A stretch of 64,000 nt of DNA from Streptomyces neyagawaensis (lineage in GTDB: Bacteria > Actinomycetota > Actinomycetes > Streptomycetales > Streptomycetaceae): contig NZ_JAMGBG010000099.1 in NCBI RefSeq assembly GCF_023516595.1, positions 1 to 64,000 of the forward strand, given 5' to 3'. This document shows positions 26,105 through 35,058 of this stretch, one piece after another (the first letter of the stretch is position 1; each line of letters begins with the position of its first letter). The notes under the pieces were generated by a model. That model had not been told where the DNA came from, searched no databases, and worked only from the letters and a program-made list of their open reading frames with translations. The position numbers and the translations under genes were made by a program.

Positions 26105-27486
26105 GCGTCCCTCCCCTCCGGGCCGTCGTACTGCCGGCGGGCCGAGTCGCTCAGCCGCATCAGCAGGGCCACGATGATCCAGTTGGTGACGACCGAGGAG
26201 CCGCCCTGGGCCAGGAAAGGCATCGCCATGCCGGTCAGGGGGATCAGCCCGGTCACGCCGCCCGCGATCACGAAGACCTGGAGGGCGATGATCGAGGCCA
26301 GGCCGATGGCGAGCAGCCGCCCGAAGGGGTCACGCAGGGCGAGCCCGGCGCGGTAGCCGCGCTCCACCAGCAGGGCGTAGAGCAGGAAGATCGCCGACAG
26401 CCCGACCAGGCCCAGCTCCTCGCCCGCCGTGGCCAGGATGAAGTCCGACTTGGCGGCGAAGCCGATCAGGATCGACTCGCCGAGGCCGAGCCCGGTGCCG
26501 AGCAGCCCCCCGGCCGCGAACGCGAAGAGCGACTGCGCGAGTTGGTTGGGGCCCTGGCCCGCCTCGATGGACGCGAACGGGTGCAGCCAGTCCTCCACCC
26601 GGACATGGACATGCGGTTCCAGCCAGCCGACGGCCACCGCGCCCACCCCCGCGAGCAGCAGCCCCACCGCGATCCAGCCGGTACGGCCCGTGGCGACGTA
26701 CAGCAGGATGACGAACAGGCCGAAGAACAGCAGCGAGGTGCCCAGGTCCCGCTCCAGGACCAGCACTCCGACGCTCAGCAGCCAGATGGTGACGATCGGC
26801 CCGAGCACCCGCCCCGTCGGCAGCTGGAGGCGTTTGAACCGCCAGATCTGGCGCCCGGCGTACGCCAGCGCGTTGCGGTTGGCCGCGAGATAGCTTGCGA
26901 AGAACAGCGCCAGCAGCACCTTCGCGAACTCGCCGGGCTGGAGGGAGAATCCGGCGATCCGCACCCAGATCCGGGCGCCGTTCACGGGCGGGAAGAGGAT
27001 CGGCAGCGCCAGCAGCACCAGCGCGCCCACCACGGAGACGTACGCGTACCGCTGGAGCACCCGGTGGTCCCGCAGCAGGACCATGACCACGATGAACAGC
27101 CCGATGCCCAGGGCCGACCAGTTCAGCTGGGCGGGTGCCGCCTGATCGGCCGGGGTCTCCAGGTCCAGCCGGTGGATCAGCACCAGCCCCAGCCCGTTCA
27201 GCAGCACCGCGATCGGCAACGGCAGCGGATCGGCGTACGGCGCCCACAGCCGCACCGCCAGATGGGCCAGCAGCGCGAGCACGCCGAGCCCGGCGCCGTA
27301 ATCGGCGGCGCCGGGCGGGACGGTGCCGTTCTTCGCGAGGCCGACGGCGCAGTAGCCGTACACGGAGAGCAGGACGGCCACGACGACGAGGCTGAACTCG
27401 ACGCCTCTGCGCCGGGGGAGGCGAACGGCGGGCGGGGACGGGTCCGCCGGACCCGCCGCCAGGGTCGTTCCGGCCTTGGTGGTCAT
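26101..27486 (-). CDS. FtsW/RodA/SpoVE family peptidoglycan polymerase
   Basis: A 461-residue polytopic membrane protein of the SEDS family with about 10-12 helices. Family segments include LQPGEFAKVLLALFFASYLA, the large extracellular loop around HPFASIEAGQGPNQLAQSLFAFAAGGLLGTGLGLGES, and the conserved GMAMPFLAQGGSS near the C-terminus. SEDS proteins polymerise lipid II into glycan strands. It is the first gene of a two-gene operon with the class B PBP and starts at the ATG at 27486. Confidence 0.95.
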   Translation of the reverse strand: MTTKAGTTLAAGPADPSPPAVRLPRRRGVEFSLVVVAVLLSVYGYCAVGLAKNGTVPPGAADYGAGLGVLALLAHLAVRLWAPYADPLPLPIAVLLNGLGLVLIHRLDLETPADQAAPAQLNWSALGIGLFIVVMVLLRDHRVLQRYAYVSVVGALVLLALPILFPPVNGARIWVRIAGFSLQPGEFAKVLLALFFASYLAANRNALAYAGRQIWRFKRLQLPTGRVLGPIVTIWLLSVGVLVLERDLGTSLLFFGLFVILLYVATGRTGWIAVGLLLAGVGAVAVGWLEPHVHVRVEDWLHPFASIEAGQGPNQLAQSLFAFAAGGLLGTGLGLGESILIGFAAKSDFILATAGEELGLVGLSAIFLLYALLVERGYRAGLALRDPFGRLLAIGLASIIALQVFVIAGGVTGLIPLTGMAMPFLAQGGSSVVTNWIIVALLMRLSDSARRQYDGPEGRDA

Positions 27487-27534
27487 GTCCGGAACTTACC
27501 CAAATGGAATGTCTTGTGCGCTGTGTCGCTCAAC

Positions 27535-27891
27535 TCAGCACCAGCGTGGCGTCTTCCAGGTGTCGATGTAGCGGGCCGAACCCCAGGCCCAGGTGCCGTC
27601 GGTGAGCAGATACCAGTAGCGGTTGCCGTCGACGGTCTGGCCCGTGGTCCGGCAGAAGATCTTGACGATCTCGCCGTAGGGCGCGACGCGGATGATCGCG
27701 CTGCCGCGGGTCGGCGCGCTGCGCAGGATCAGCCCGGAGCGGGCCGTGACCTGCCCCTTGACGGTCTTGTTGGGGGGGCCGGCGGAGCCCCGTTCGTCGC
27801 CGGCGGCGGCGGGTGTGGTGGCCGCGAGCGCCACGAGAGCGCCACCGGCGGCGGCTATGCCGAATCGCATGAGCAGAATCCGCAGGGACAT
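27535..27891 (-). CDS. Secreted SH3-like domain protein
   Basis: A 118-residue secreted protein: Sec signal peptide to about residue 30 (ALAATTPAAAG), then one bacterial SH3-like domain (GLILRSAPTRGSAIIRVAPYGEIVKIFCRTTG...YWYLLTDGTWAWGSARYI). Two Cys (in IFCRT and the C-terminal WC) may pair. The start ATG at 27891 is well placed behind GGAGGAG. SH3-like domains of this type bind cell wall or act as inhibitors, and I cannot say which applies here. Confidence 0.8.
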   Translation of the reverse strand: MSLRILLMRFGIAAAGGALVALAATTPAAAGDERGSAGPPNKTVKGQVTARSGLILRSAPTRGSAIIRVAPYGEIVKIFCRTTGQTVDGNRYWYLLTDGTWAWGSARYIDTWKTPRWC

Positions 27892-28004
27892 GTGATGCTC
27901 CTCCAGAAAGGGGGCGAAGCTGACTAATCGCCACGTTAGGAGGAGGCGGAACGGGACGCCTTCCGCGTTGGGCCATCGGAGCAGCGCCGCACCCTGAGGA
28001 GCTG

Positions 28005-29282
28005 TCAGCCCCAGGGCAGCCGCAACGCGGCCCTCGCGCCCCCGTCGCAGGCGTTCGAGAACTCCAGCTCCGCCCCCAGCACCTCCGCCTGCCCCACGGC
28101 GATCGTCAGCCCCAGCCCGTGCCCCTTGGCGGAGCCCTCCGTGCGGAACCGCTGCGGTCCGTCGGCGACGAGGTACTCCGGGAACCCGCCCCCGTGGTCC
28201 CGCACGGTCACCACCGGCCCGTCCACGGTGAGCACGACGGGAGGCGCCCCGTGCCGGTGCGCGTTGGCCACCAGGTTCCCCAACACCCGCTCCAGCCGAC
28301 GCCGGTCGGTCTCCACACAGCTGTCCTCGACGACGCGCACCTGCGTGCCGGCACCGGCGTGCGCGGCCACCCGCTCCGCCAGCACACCCAACCGGACGTC
28401 CTCCAGGTCCAGCCGCTCGCTGCCCGTCTCCAGGCGGGAGATCTCCAGCAGGTCCTCGGTCAGCGTCCGCAACGCGGCGACCCGGTCCCGCACCAGCTCC
28501 GTCGGCCGCCCCGGCGGCAGCAGTTCGGCCGCCGCGTGCAGCCCCGTCAGCGGCGTCCGCAGCTCGTGCGCCACGTCCGCCGTGAACCGCTGCTCGCTGA
28601 GCAGCTTCCGCTGGAGCGTCGACGCCATCGTGTCCAGCGCCGCGGCCACCGCGGCCACCTCGTCCCGGTACCGCGCCGGATCCGTCGTCCGGGGATCACC
28701 GACCCGGGCGTCCAGGTCGCCCGCGCTGATCCGCCGCGCCACCTGGGAGGTCGTGCGCAGCCGCCGGGTGACCCGGGTGACACCGAGCGCGCCCAGCGTC
28801 AGCGTCACCCCGATCGCCAGCGCCGACGAGCCCAGGATGGCCCGGTCGAGCGCCTCGATCGTGGCCGCGCTCTGCGCGTAGTCGAGCCGTACGGCGAGCG
28901 CGCGGCCGTCGGCGGGGGTCGCCGCCCACATCGTGGGGTAGCCGTCGACGACGCCCACCATCGTGCCGCGCCGCCCGCTCTCGGCCAGCGCGCGCAGTGA
29001 CTCCGGCAGCCCCGGCGGATCGACCCCGGCGTCCGGCGGGAGCCGGTTCCCCGCCTCGTACGCCCGCGCCGCGCTCTCCAGCCGGCCGAGGGCCCGCGAG
29101 CGGGCGTCGCTGACCGTCTGGTCGGTCACGGAGACATGCACGAGGGCACCGAGCAGCGCGGCCAGACCGCAGCACATGACGGTGATGAAGGCCAGCGCCT
29201 TCCAGGTGAGCGAGGCGGCCCGCCGACGCAGCCCCGGCCGCCTCCCCGGCGCGCGCGTCACGAGCCCTCCGCCGGACTTCAT
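28005..29282 (-). CDS. Sensor histidine kinase without a neighbouring response regulator
   Basis: 425 residues from ATG 29282, whose ATG overlaps the TGA of the lipoprotein gene; GTG 29261 with GGAGGGCTC is an alternative. There are two transmembrane helices (about 26-47 and 150-170) around an extracytoplasmic loop of ~100 residues. HAMP comes next, then HisKA with FTADVAHELRTPLTG, and HATPase with NLVANAHRHG, VRDHGGGFPE and GHGLGL. Translational coupling to a lipoprotein gene suggests that the lipoprotein senses or modulates the kinase. No response regulator gene lies next to it, so its partner must be elsewhere. Confidence 0.9.
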   Translation of the reverse strand: MKSGGGLVTRAPGRRPGLRRRAASLTWKALAFITVMCCGLAALLGALVHVSVTDQTVSDARSRALGRLESAARAYEAGNRLPPDAGVDPPGLPESLRALAESGRRGTMVGVVDGYPTMWAATPADGRALAVRLDYAQSAATIEALDRAILGSSALAIGVTLTLGALGVTRVTRRLRTTSQVARRISAGDLDARVGDPRTTDPARYRDEVAAVAAALDTMASTLQRKLLSEQRFTADVAHELRTPLTGLHAAAELLPPGRPTELVRDRVAALRTLTEDLLEISRLETGSERLDLEDVRLGVLAERVAAHAGAGTQVRVVEDSCVETDRRRLERVLGNLVANAHRHGAPPVVLTVDGPVVTVRDHGGGFPEYLVADGPQRFRTEGSAKGHGLGLTIAVGQAEVLGAELEFSNACDGGARAALRLPWG

Positions 29283-30139
29283 CGGCTCTCCGACGGCCGG
29301 ACGGACGACGAGAACGACGAGAACGCCGAGGACAAGATGGACGACGAGAACGACGAGAACGACGAGAACGACGAAGACGAGGTGGCTGACGACGCTGACG
29401 ACGACCGGGGCGGCGACGCGGACGGCGAACGCGTAGGGGTGGGCCCGTCGGACGGCCCCGTCGACCCCCCGACCCGGAGGATCTCGTCCCGGGTGAGCAG
29501 CATCGCCCGCTGCTCGTCGTCCCAGTTCCACTGGGTGCGGTACTCGTAGCCCTCGATCGCCGCGGGCGACCGGATGATCACCGTACGGCCGGCCAGTTCG
29601 ACCGCGATCACCGCGTCGTCGTTGGCCAGCACCTGCACCAGTCGGCCCTTGCGGAAGGTGTACATCCGTACGGCTGTCTGATTGCCCGGCAGCAGCCGGA
29701 AACCCAGGACCATGTCGTCGTGCCCGTCGCCGGTGAGGTCCCGGTAGTAGGCCTCCAGGACGGGGCACTCCTTCCGGTCGCCGCCCGGCCCGCAGTCGGC
29801 CATGCGCCGGACCGTCCCGCGGTACGGCCCGGTGGAGCCCGCGTACACGTCCGGGTGCGCGGCGATCTCCGCGCGCACGACCGCCACCGGGTCCACCTTC
29901 CGGATGTCGTCGCCGGGGGCGGTGACCCCCTTGACCACCTCGGTGTCGGCCTCGCCGAAGTCGTAGGCGGGGGAGGAGGCGGGCGGCTGCCCCGGCCACA
30001 GCCGGGTCGGGCCTTGCGCGATGGGCGTCGCGCCCGCGCTCACCAGACCCCCGGAGTCGCCGCAGCCCGTCAACGGCACGACGACGGCCGCGGCGAACGC
30101 GGCGCCGACGGCCGCGCGCGCGAACCGGCTGTGGAACAC
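29279..30139 (-). CDS. Lipoprotein coupled to the histidine kinase, with Ser/Phe repeat tail
   Basis: About 286 residues from GTG 30139, chosen because AGGAG lies four bases upstream. A signal peptide ends in the lipobox LTGC, so the mature protein is an outer-face lipoprotein. The globular part includes YRGTVRRMADCGPGGDRKECPVLEAYYRDLTGDGHDDMVLGFRLL, where DLTGDGHDD resembles an FG-GAP/calcium-binding type loop. The last ~45 residues are low complexity: Ser runs followed by repeated SSFSSF motifs. The downstream kinase start overlaps its stop codon, which points to a sensor pair similar in logic to CseA with CseC. Confidence 0.82.
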   Translation of the reverse strand: MFHSRFARAAVGAAFAAAVVVPLTGCGDSGGLVSAGATPIAQGPTRLWPGQPPASSPAYDFGEADTEVVKGVTAPGDDIRKVDPVAVVRAEIAAHPDVYAGSTGPYRGTVRRMADCGPGGDRKECPVLEAYYRDLTGDGHDDMVLGFRLLPGNQTAVRMYTFRKGRLVQVLANDDAVIAVELAGRTVIIRSPAAIEGYEYRTQWNWDDEQRAMLLTRDEILRVGGSTGPSDGPTPTRSPSASPPRSSSASSATSSSSFSSFSSFSSSILSSAFSSFSSSVRPSESR

Positions 30140-30241
30140 GGGACTCCTGGATGCGAAAGAGCGACTTTCGGTCCCGTACACCTTATGCGTGGCTCGATCC
30201 GCCCTCAGGGCGCGCGGTCGGTGTGATCCGGACGACAGACG

Positions 30242-30763
30242 CTATTCGGCGAGTTCCTCCAGCTCCTCCAGGAACCGGACGGTGGGCAGGCCGGTGTGCA
30301 GATACTCCACGAACAGCTCGTTGTGCAGCGCCCACGGCGAGCGGCGGGTGCGGATCAGCCGGATCGCCTCCTCGGCGGAGTGCCCGTCGCGGATCAGCGC
30401 GTGCGCGACGACCAGACCGGACCGGTTGTAGCCGTGGAAGCAGCGGACGAGGACCTTCCGGCCGTCCTCCAGCGCGTCGCACGCGGCCTGCGCCAGCCGC
30501 ATCACGCCCGCCAGCTGCGTCCCGTCGAGCGGTCCGTCCGGGATCGGCCACACATGGTGCTCGACGCCGTCCCCCGGCCCGTACCCGGGGAGCCGCAGCA
30601 GGGACAGCACGAGATCGAACTCATCGCCCACGACGGCGAATTCGACTTCTCCGGTGCCGGCCCGCCCCGCGAACTCGTGCCCGCCCATCCACAGGCCGGG
30701 CACGATCTCGCTCCACGGTTCGTGCGGAGCCGGAACGTCGGGTTGCTTTCTGCGCGGCGGCAA
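30242..30763 (-). CDS. Dual-specificity protein phosphatase family protein
   Basis: About 173 residues from a TTG at 30763 behind GGGGAGG; an ATG at 30850 would add 29 unconvincing residues. The core IVPGLWMGGHEF and the active-site loop VRCFHGYNRSGLVV carry the C-x5-R signature (Cys-Phe-His-Gly-Tyr-Asn-Arg) of dual-specificity and tyrosine phosphatases. The general-acid Asp is probably in HHVWPIPDGPLD. Such proteins act on phosphoproteins in the cytoplasm. The target is unknown. It is divergent from the NERD gene. Confidence 0.85.
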   Translation of the reverse strand: MPPRRKQPDVPAPHEPWSEIVPGLWMGGHEFAGRAGTGEVEFAVVGDEFDLVLSLLRLPGYGPGDGVEHHVWPIPDGPLDGTQLAGVMRLAQAACDALEDGRKVLVRCFHGYNRSGLVVAHALIRDGHSAEEAIRLIRTRRSPWALHNELFVEYLHTGLPTVRFLEELEELAE

Positions 30764-30868
30764 CGGCGGCCTCCCCAAGCCCCTGACGACGGGTCGTCCC
30801 CCCCAAAGGTATCCGGGTTCTTGCCGATGGAGCACCCCGCCTGTTCCCATGGTCTGGGGTGATGGTGC

Positions 30869-31672
30869 ATGAACGGACTGCGCGTCATACCGACCCGGCG
30901 GCACGGACAGGAACGCCTGTACGTGTGCCGGACCGACGGGAGCAACGTCGCCTGGTACGACCGTGAGACGGGCCGGGTGAACCTCCTGAGCGAGGAGTCG
31001 AGAGCGGAGGTGCTCGCCGCCCTCCACCCCTTCGTCACCGGACCGGTCACCGTGGGCCCGCCGCCCGTGCCGACCGCCGCCGAGCTGGCCCGGCTGACCC
31101 TGCACCCCGACGACGACCTCGCCCCCAACCGCCCCGGCGAGGCCCTGCTCGTCGCCCTCGACCGCGACCCCGGACCGCCGCACCGGCTGCGCCCCGACCC
31201 GCGCCGTCGGGCCCTCACGGCGGAACAGACGATCGGGGCGCTGCTGGACGGGCTGGAGGGCGCGGGCTGGCGCACCCTGCACTCGGTGCCGCTGCCCGGC
31301 GGGGACCGCATCCACCACCTGGTGATCGGCCCCGGCGGCCTGTACTGCGTCCGCTCCCTCTACGCCCGCAGGCAGCGCGTCACCGTCTCCGACCCCCTCG
31401 TCGCCCTCGGCCGCCATGAGCCGCGTCCCCTGCTGCGCCGGCTCCGCGCCGACGCAGACCGGGCCTCCTACGCCCTCACCGCCGAGGTCCACCCCGTCCT
31501 CGCCCTCGTCGAACCCGCCGGCCTGCGCGTCGGCGCGCCCCCGCGCGAGGCCCGCGTCCTGACCGACGCCGACCTCCCCGGCCTCGCCCGCACCGGCGGC
31601 ATGCTCAAACCGGCCGACATCGAGGCCCTGCACGCGACGGCGCGGGACCGCGGCACCTGGACGAGGGTCTGA
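30869..31672 (+). CDS. NERD-domain (nuclease-related) protein
   Basis: A 267-residue protein. The central part (about 118-175) follows the NERD pattern: TIGALLDGLEGAGWRTLHSVPLPGGDRIHHLVIGPGGLYCVRSLYARR, where the D-x-I-x-H-x-V-I-G-P-x-G block is characteristic. The NERD domain is a restriction-endonuclease-like fold, but the catalytic E-x-K pair is not intact (VRSLY replaces the usual I-E-x-K), so nuclease activity is doubtful. ATG 30869 is preceded by GGGGTGA. It lies next to the ligD/ku end-joining genes, and a link to DNA repair is only a guess. Confidence 0.75.
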   Translation: MNGLRVIPTRRHGQERLYVCRTDGSNVAWYDRETGRVNLLSEESRAEVLAALHPFVTGPVTVGPPPVPTAAELARLTLHPDDDLAPNRPGEALLVALDRDPGPPHRLRPDPRRRALTAEQTIGALLDGLEGAGWRTLHSVPLPGGDRIHHLVIGPGGLYCVRSLYARRQRVTVSDPLVALGRHEPRPLLRRLRADADRASYALTAEVHPVLALVEPAGLRVGAPPREARVLTDADLPGLARTGGMLKPADIEALHATARDRGTWTRV

Positions 31673-31687
31673 CCGCCGCGACGGCGG
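31673..31687. terminator. Short bidirectional hairpin between convergent genes
   Basis: CCGCCG and CGGCGG form a 6-bp stem with a three-base loop directly after the NERD gene stop and before the convergent ligD stop at 31719. Confidence 0.4.
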
Positions 31688-31718
31688 ACAGGTCCGGGTC
31701 TCGCCGGGAAGGCGGTCC

Positions 31719-32600
31719 TCAGGGCAGGGGACGGGCGGCGGCCGGGTCGAGCAGGGGGGCCAGGAGGTCGCCGTAGTCCTGGAGGCGGGGCGCGATGTCG
31801 GGCGCCCGGAAGACCAGTCGGCCGGGGGAGGAGCACTCCTCGACCTCGGTCCAGGTGACCGGCGCCGACACCGTGGGCTCGGTGCGGGCCCGCAGGGTGT
31901 AGGGGGCGGCCGTGGTCTTGCGGGCGGCGTTCTGGCTCCAGTCCACGAACACCTTCCCTGGGCGCAGACTGCGCGTCATCCGGTGGACGACCCTGCGCGG
32001 CATCGCCTGCTCCGCCTCCACGGCCAGCTCCTTGGCGTACTCCGTCACCCGCTCGGACGACGCCCCGCGCACCGCGCCCAGCAGATGCAGCCCCTTCGAC
32101 CCGGACGTCTTCGCGAGGACCTCGATCCCGTCGGCCGCCAGCCGCTCCCGCAGCCAGCAGGCGACCTCGCAGCACTCCACGACGCTCGCGGGCGGCCCCG
32201 GATCCAGGTCGAACACGATCCGGTCGGCCTCGTCGGGCGAGTCCACGGTCCACTGGGGCGTGTGGAACTCGGTGACGAGGTTCGACGCCCACATCAGGCT
32301 GGCCAGGTCCTGCACCAGCACCATCCGGGACGGCCCCTCCATACGGCGCACCTCGGCGGTCGTGACCCACTCGGGGGTGCCCGGCGGCACGTTCTTGGCG
32401 AAGAACCGCTGGCCGCCGGGGCCGTCCGGGTAACGCAGGAACGACACCGGCCGGCCCCGCAGATGGGGGAGGAGGGCGTCCGCGGTGGTGGCGTAGTAGT
32501 GCAGCAGCTCGCCCTTGGTGAAGCCGGTCGCCGGATGGAGGACCTTCTCCAGATTCGACAGGGCGACCCGGTGGCCCTCCACCTCGGTGATCGGCGTCAT
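31719..32600 (-). CDS. ligD: LigD polymerase-domain protein (NHEJ primase-polymerase)
   Basis: 293 residues from ATG 32600, corresponding to the stand-alone polymerase (PolDom) part of LigD; no ligase or 3'-phosphoesterase domain is present. It is an archaeo-eukaryotic primase fold with NLEKVLHP, RFFAKNVPPGTPEW, the catalytic Asp pair in IVFDLDPGP, SGSKGLHLLG and VFVDWSQN. It adds or fills nucleotides at broken ends during non-homologous end joining and works with Ku, whose gene is divergent 142 bases away. Streptomyces commonly split the LigD functions into separate genes. Upstream extension of the frame is not supported. Confidence 0.93.
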   Translation of the reverse strand: MTPITEVEGHRVALSNLEKVLHPATGFTKGELLHYYATTADALLPHLRGRPVSFLRYPDGPGGQRFFAKNVPPGTPEWVTTAEVRRMEGPSRMVLVQDLASLMWASNLVTEFHTPQWTVDSPDEADRIVFDLDPGPPASVVECCEVACWLRERLAADGIEVLAKTSGSKGLHLLGAVRGASSERVTEYAKELAVEAEQAMPRRVVHRMTRSLRPGKVFVDWSQNAARKTTAAPYTLRARTEPTVSAPVTWTEVEECSSPGRLVFRAPDIAPRLQDYGDLLAPLLDPAAARPLP

Positions 32601-32742
32601 GCAACGAGAATCGCATGAAAGTAGTGAAAGTAGGGCAAAGTGCCTTGGTTGGGGGTGGGTCACTGTCGGCAGGCAGGGGTGACCGGCCGGGGATACGGTG
32701 TGGATGATTCGGTGGAAAACGTCCGAAAGGGGTGTGCTGCTC

Positions 32743-33792
32743 GTGCGATCCATCTGGAACGGCGCCATCTCCTTCGGCCTGGTCAGCATCCCGATCAAGC
32801 TCGTGAACGCCACCGAGAGCCACTCCGTCTCCTTCCGGCAGATCCACACGGAGGACGGCGGTCGCATCCGCTACCGCAAGGTGTGCGAGCTGGAGGAGCG
32901 CGAGGTGGCGCAGGGGGAGATCGGCAAGGCGTACGAGGACGCCGACGGGACGATGATCCCGATCACGGACGACGACCTCGCGTCGCTGCCGATCCCGACC
33001 GCCAAGACCATCGAGATCGAGGGCTTCGTCCCGGCCGAGAAGGTCGACCCGCTCCAGGTGGACGCCGCGTACTACCTGGCACCCAACGGCGTGCCGGCCG
33101 CCAAGCCGTACACCCTGCTGCGGGAGGCGCTCAAACGCAGCGGGAAGGTCGCCATCTGCAAGTTCGCCCTGCGCGGGCGCGAGCGGCTCGGGATGCTCCG
33201 GGTGGTGGACGACGTGCTCGCCATGCACGGGCTGCTCTGGCCCGACGAGATCCGTACGACGGAGGGGGTCGCGCCCGACGCGAACGTCACCGTCCGCGAC
33301 AAGGAACTCGATCTCGCCGACGCCCTCATGGAGACGCTCGGCGAGGTCGACCTCAACGAGCTGCACGACGACTACCGCGAGGCCGTCGAGGAACTCATCG
33401 CCGCGAAGGCCTCCGGCGAGGAGCCGCCGACCGCGCCCGCCCCGGAGACGGGCGGCAAGGTGCTCGACCTGATGGCGGCCCTGGAGAACAGCGTCCGCGC
33501 CGCCAAGGAGTCCCGCGGCGAGGACGTCGCCGGCGTGACCCCCATGCGCACCCCGAAGGAACCCGCAGGCAAGAAGTCCACGGCCACCGCGAAGAAGTCG
33601 GCGCCGTCGGCCGCCTCCGCCTCCGCCTCCGCCAGGAAGTCCACGTCGAAGTCGTCCCAGGGGGCACGGAGCGCCCAGGGCGCCAAGAAGGCGACGGAGA
33701 AGAAGTCCACGGCGAAGAAGTCCGCGACGACGAAGAGCACCGCGAAGAAGACCCCGGCCAAGAAGACGACGCCGCGCAAGCGCCCGGCCTGA
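32743..33792 (+). CDS. ku: DNA end-binding protein Ku
   Basis: 349 residues from GTG 32743 (VRSIWNGAISFGLVSIPIKL, the canonical Ku start). The Ku core runs to about 255 and is followed by a long Lys/Ser/Ala-rich tail with repeated AKK and KST motifs. Such basic C-terminal extensions in actinobacterial Ku bind DNA and help ligase recruitment. Ku homodimers thread onto double-strand break ends and recruit LigD. It is divergent from the LigD-polymerase gene and the two probably share a promoter region. Confidence 0.96.
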   Translation: MRSIWNGAISFGLVSIPIKLVNATESHSVSFRQIHTEDGGRIRYRKVCELEEREVAQGEIGKAYEDADGTMIPITDDDLASLPIPTAKTIEIEGFVPAEKVDPLQVDAAYYLAPNGVPAAKPYTLLREALKRSGKVAICKFALRGRERLGMLRVVDDVLAMHGLLWPDEIRTTEGVAPDANVTVRDKELDLADALMETLGEVDLNELHDDYREAVEELIAAKASGEEPPTAPAPETGGKVLDLMAALENSVRAAKESRGEDVAGVTPMRTPKEPAGKKSTATAKKSAPSAASASASARKSTSKSSQGARSAQGAKKATEKKSTAKKSATTKSTAKKTPAKKTTPRKRPA

Positions 33793-33813
33793 GGCGCGAA
33801 GCGCGGGGCGCGG

Positions 33814-33881
33814 CCCCTGCCTTTCCGTAGCCCGTGCCTTTCAGCAGCCCCTGCCTTGCGGCAGCCCGCGCCTTTCAGGGG
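33814..33881. repeat. Four tandem imperfect 17-bp repeats
   Basis: Units start at 33814, 33831, 33848 and 33865 (consensus CCCSYGCCTTTCRGYAG). They lie between the convergent ku and LPG-synthase-type genes and run into a CAGTTCCCCGCGCCCCT-family element, so they may be part of a termination region. Confidence 0.6.
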
Positions 33882-33945
33882 CGCGGGGAACCGGGCGACC
33901 AGCCCCCGCCCACCCGCATCCGGCCCGGCCCTCCCGCTGGTTCTC

Positions 33946-35058
33946 TCACAGCACCTTCGCCCTTACCAGCGCCGAGAGCACCAGCGTGCCGGGGAGCAGG
34001 GGCAGCCACACCGTCAGGACCCGGTAGCCGATGACGGTGGTCGTGGCGACCGTCGCGGGCGCGCCGAAGGCGACCAGGGTGAAGACGAGGGCCGCGTCCA
34101 TGGGGCCGAGGCCGCCCGGCGCGGGCACCGCACCGGCGGCGGTGCTGGCGACGAGGTAGGCGAAGACCATCTGGATCCAGGACAGCGGCAACCCCACGGA
34201 GGTCCCGACGGAGGCGACGACAGCGCCCTGGCACAACGGGAACGCGGCGGCCCCGCCCCACAGCGCGAGGGCTCGGACGGGGCGGCTGTGCACGACCCGC
34301 GTGTCGGTCAGCGCGGTCCGCAGTCCCCCGATGAGCGGCTGCCGCAGCGGCCGTACGGTCGTGACCAGGGTGACCACGGCGGCCACGCTGACCCCGGTGA
34401 TCGCGCCGGCCAGAGCCAGCGTCTCGCCCTTCGGGAGCAGCTCGGTCACCTTGAGGGTGCCGGGGAAGGCAACCAGGAACGCGAGGATCACCAGCGTCTT
34501 GGCGACCGGCTTCACCGCCGAGTACAGGGCGAGGGAGGCCGTGGCCCGGGGCAGGGGTATGCCCTGGCCGCGCAGGAAGCGCAGGACGACCGCGTGGGCG
34601 CCGATGTTGCCCGGCAGCGCGTGGCCCGCGGCGCCGGCCGCGAACTGGGTCGCGATCAGCTGCCCCGGCGGCAGCCGTTCGGGCACCGCGCCCTGCCGGA
34701 CGAACGCGGCGGCCACGGAGCACAGGGCGGTGAAGAGGGCCCCGGCCAGCAGCCACCGCGGGTCGGCCGAGACCAGCCGGGTGGCGCCGCCGTACACGGT
34801 GCGCCAGTCGACCGCGGCCCACACCCCGAGCAGCAGCAGCGGCAGCAGGGTGAGCGTGAGCCGCAACCGGCGGGCGGTGGCGGCGGATCGGGCGGGGACG
34901 AGTCGGCGGAGCCCGCTGGGGAGGCGGCTCCGGAGGTTCGTGGGGAGGGTTGGGGGGAGGTTCGTGGGGAGGGCGAGCGTGGAGCAGGGGGGCTCGGGCT
35001 CGGGGTCAGTGGCGGCGGGCCGCGCGGGGAGCGGCGCGTCGAGCGGAAGCGGATACAA
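33946..35058 (-). CDS. Lysylphosphatidylglycerol synthase-type transmembrane protein (UPF0104)
   Basis: A 370-residue membrane protein with about eight helices after a ~60-residue Pro/Arg-rich cytoplasmic N-terminus. The LPG-synthase membrane-domain signatures are present: ATQFAAGAAGHALPGNIGAHAVVLRFL in the first half, and YLVASTAAGAVPAPGGLGPMDAALV in the second, where G-G-L-G-x-x-D/E is diagnostic. There is no soluble lysyltransferase domain, so it is likely a flippase-like or uncharacterised lipid protein. The TTG start at 35058 is provisional. Confidence 0.82.
   Translation of the reverse strand: MYPLPLDAPLPARPAATDPEPEPPCSTLALPTNLPPTLPTNLRSRLPSGLRRLVPARSAATARRLRLTLTLLPLLLLGVWAAVDWRTVYGGATRLVSADPRWLLAGALFTALCSVAAAFVRQGAVPERLPPGQLIATQFAAGAAGHALPGNIGAHAVVLRFLRGQGIPLPRATASLALYSAVKPVAKTLVILAFLVAFPGTLKVTELLPKGETLALAGAITGVSVAAVVTLVTTVRPLRQPLIGGLRTALTDTRVVHSRPVRALALWGGAAAFPLCQGAVVASVGTSVGLPLSWIQMVFAYLVASTAAGAVPAPGGLGPMDAALVFTLVAFGAPATVATTTVIGYRVLTVWLPLLPGTLVLSALVRAKVL

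Noticed and set aside
28005..29999. A 664-residue kinase extending into the lipoprotein gene
   Set aside because: The upstream part is antiparallel-frame shadow of the lipoprotein; the ATGA overlap defines two genes.
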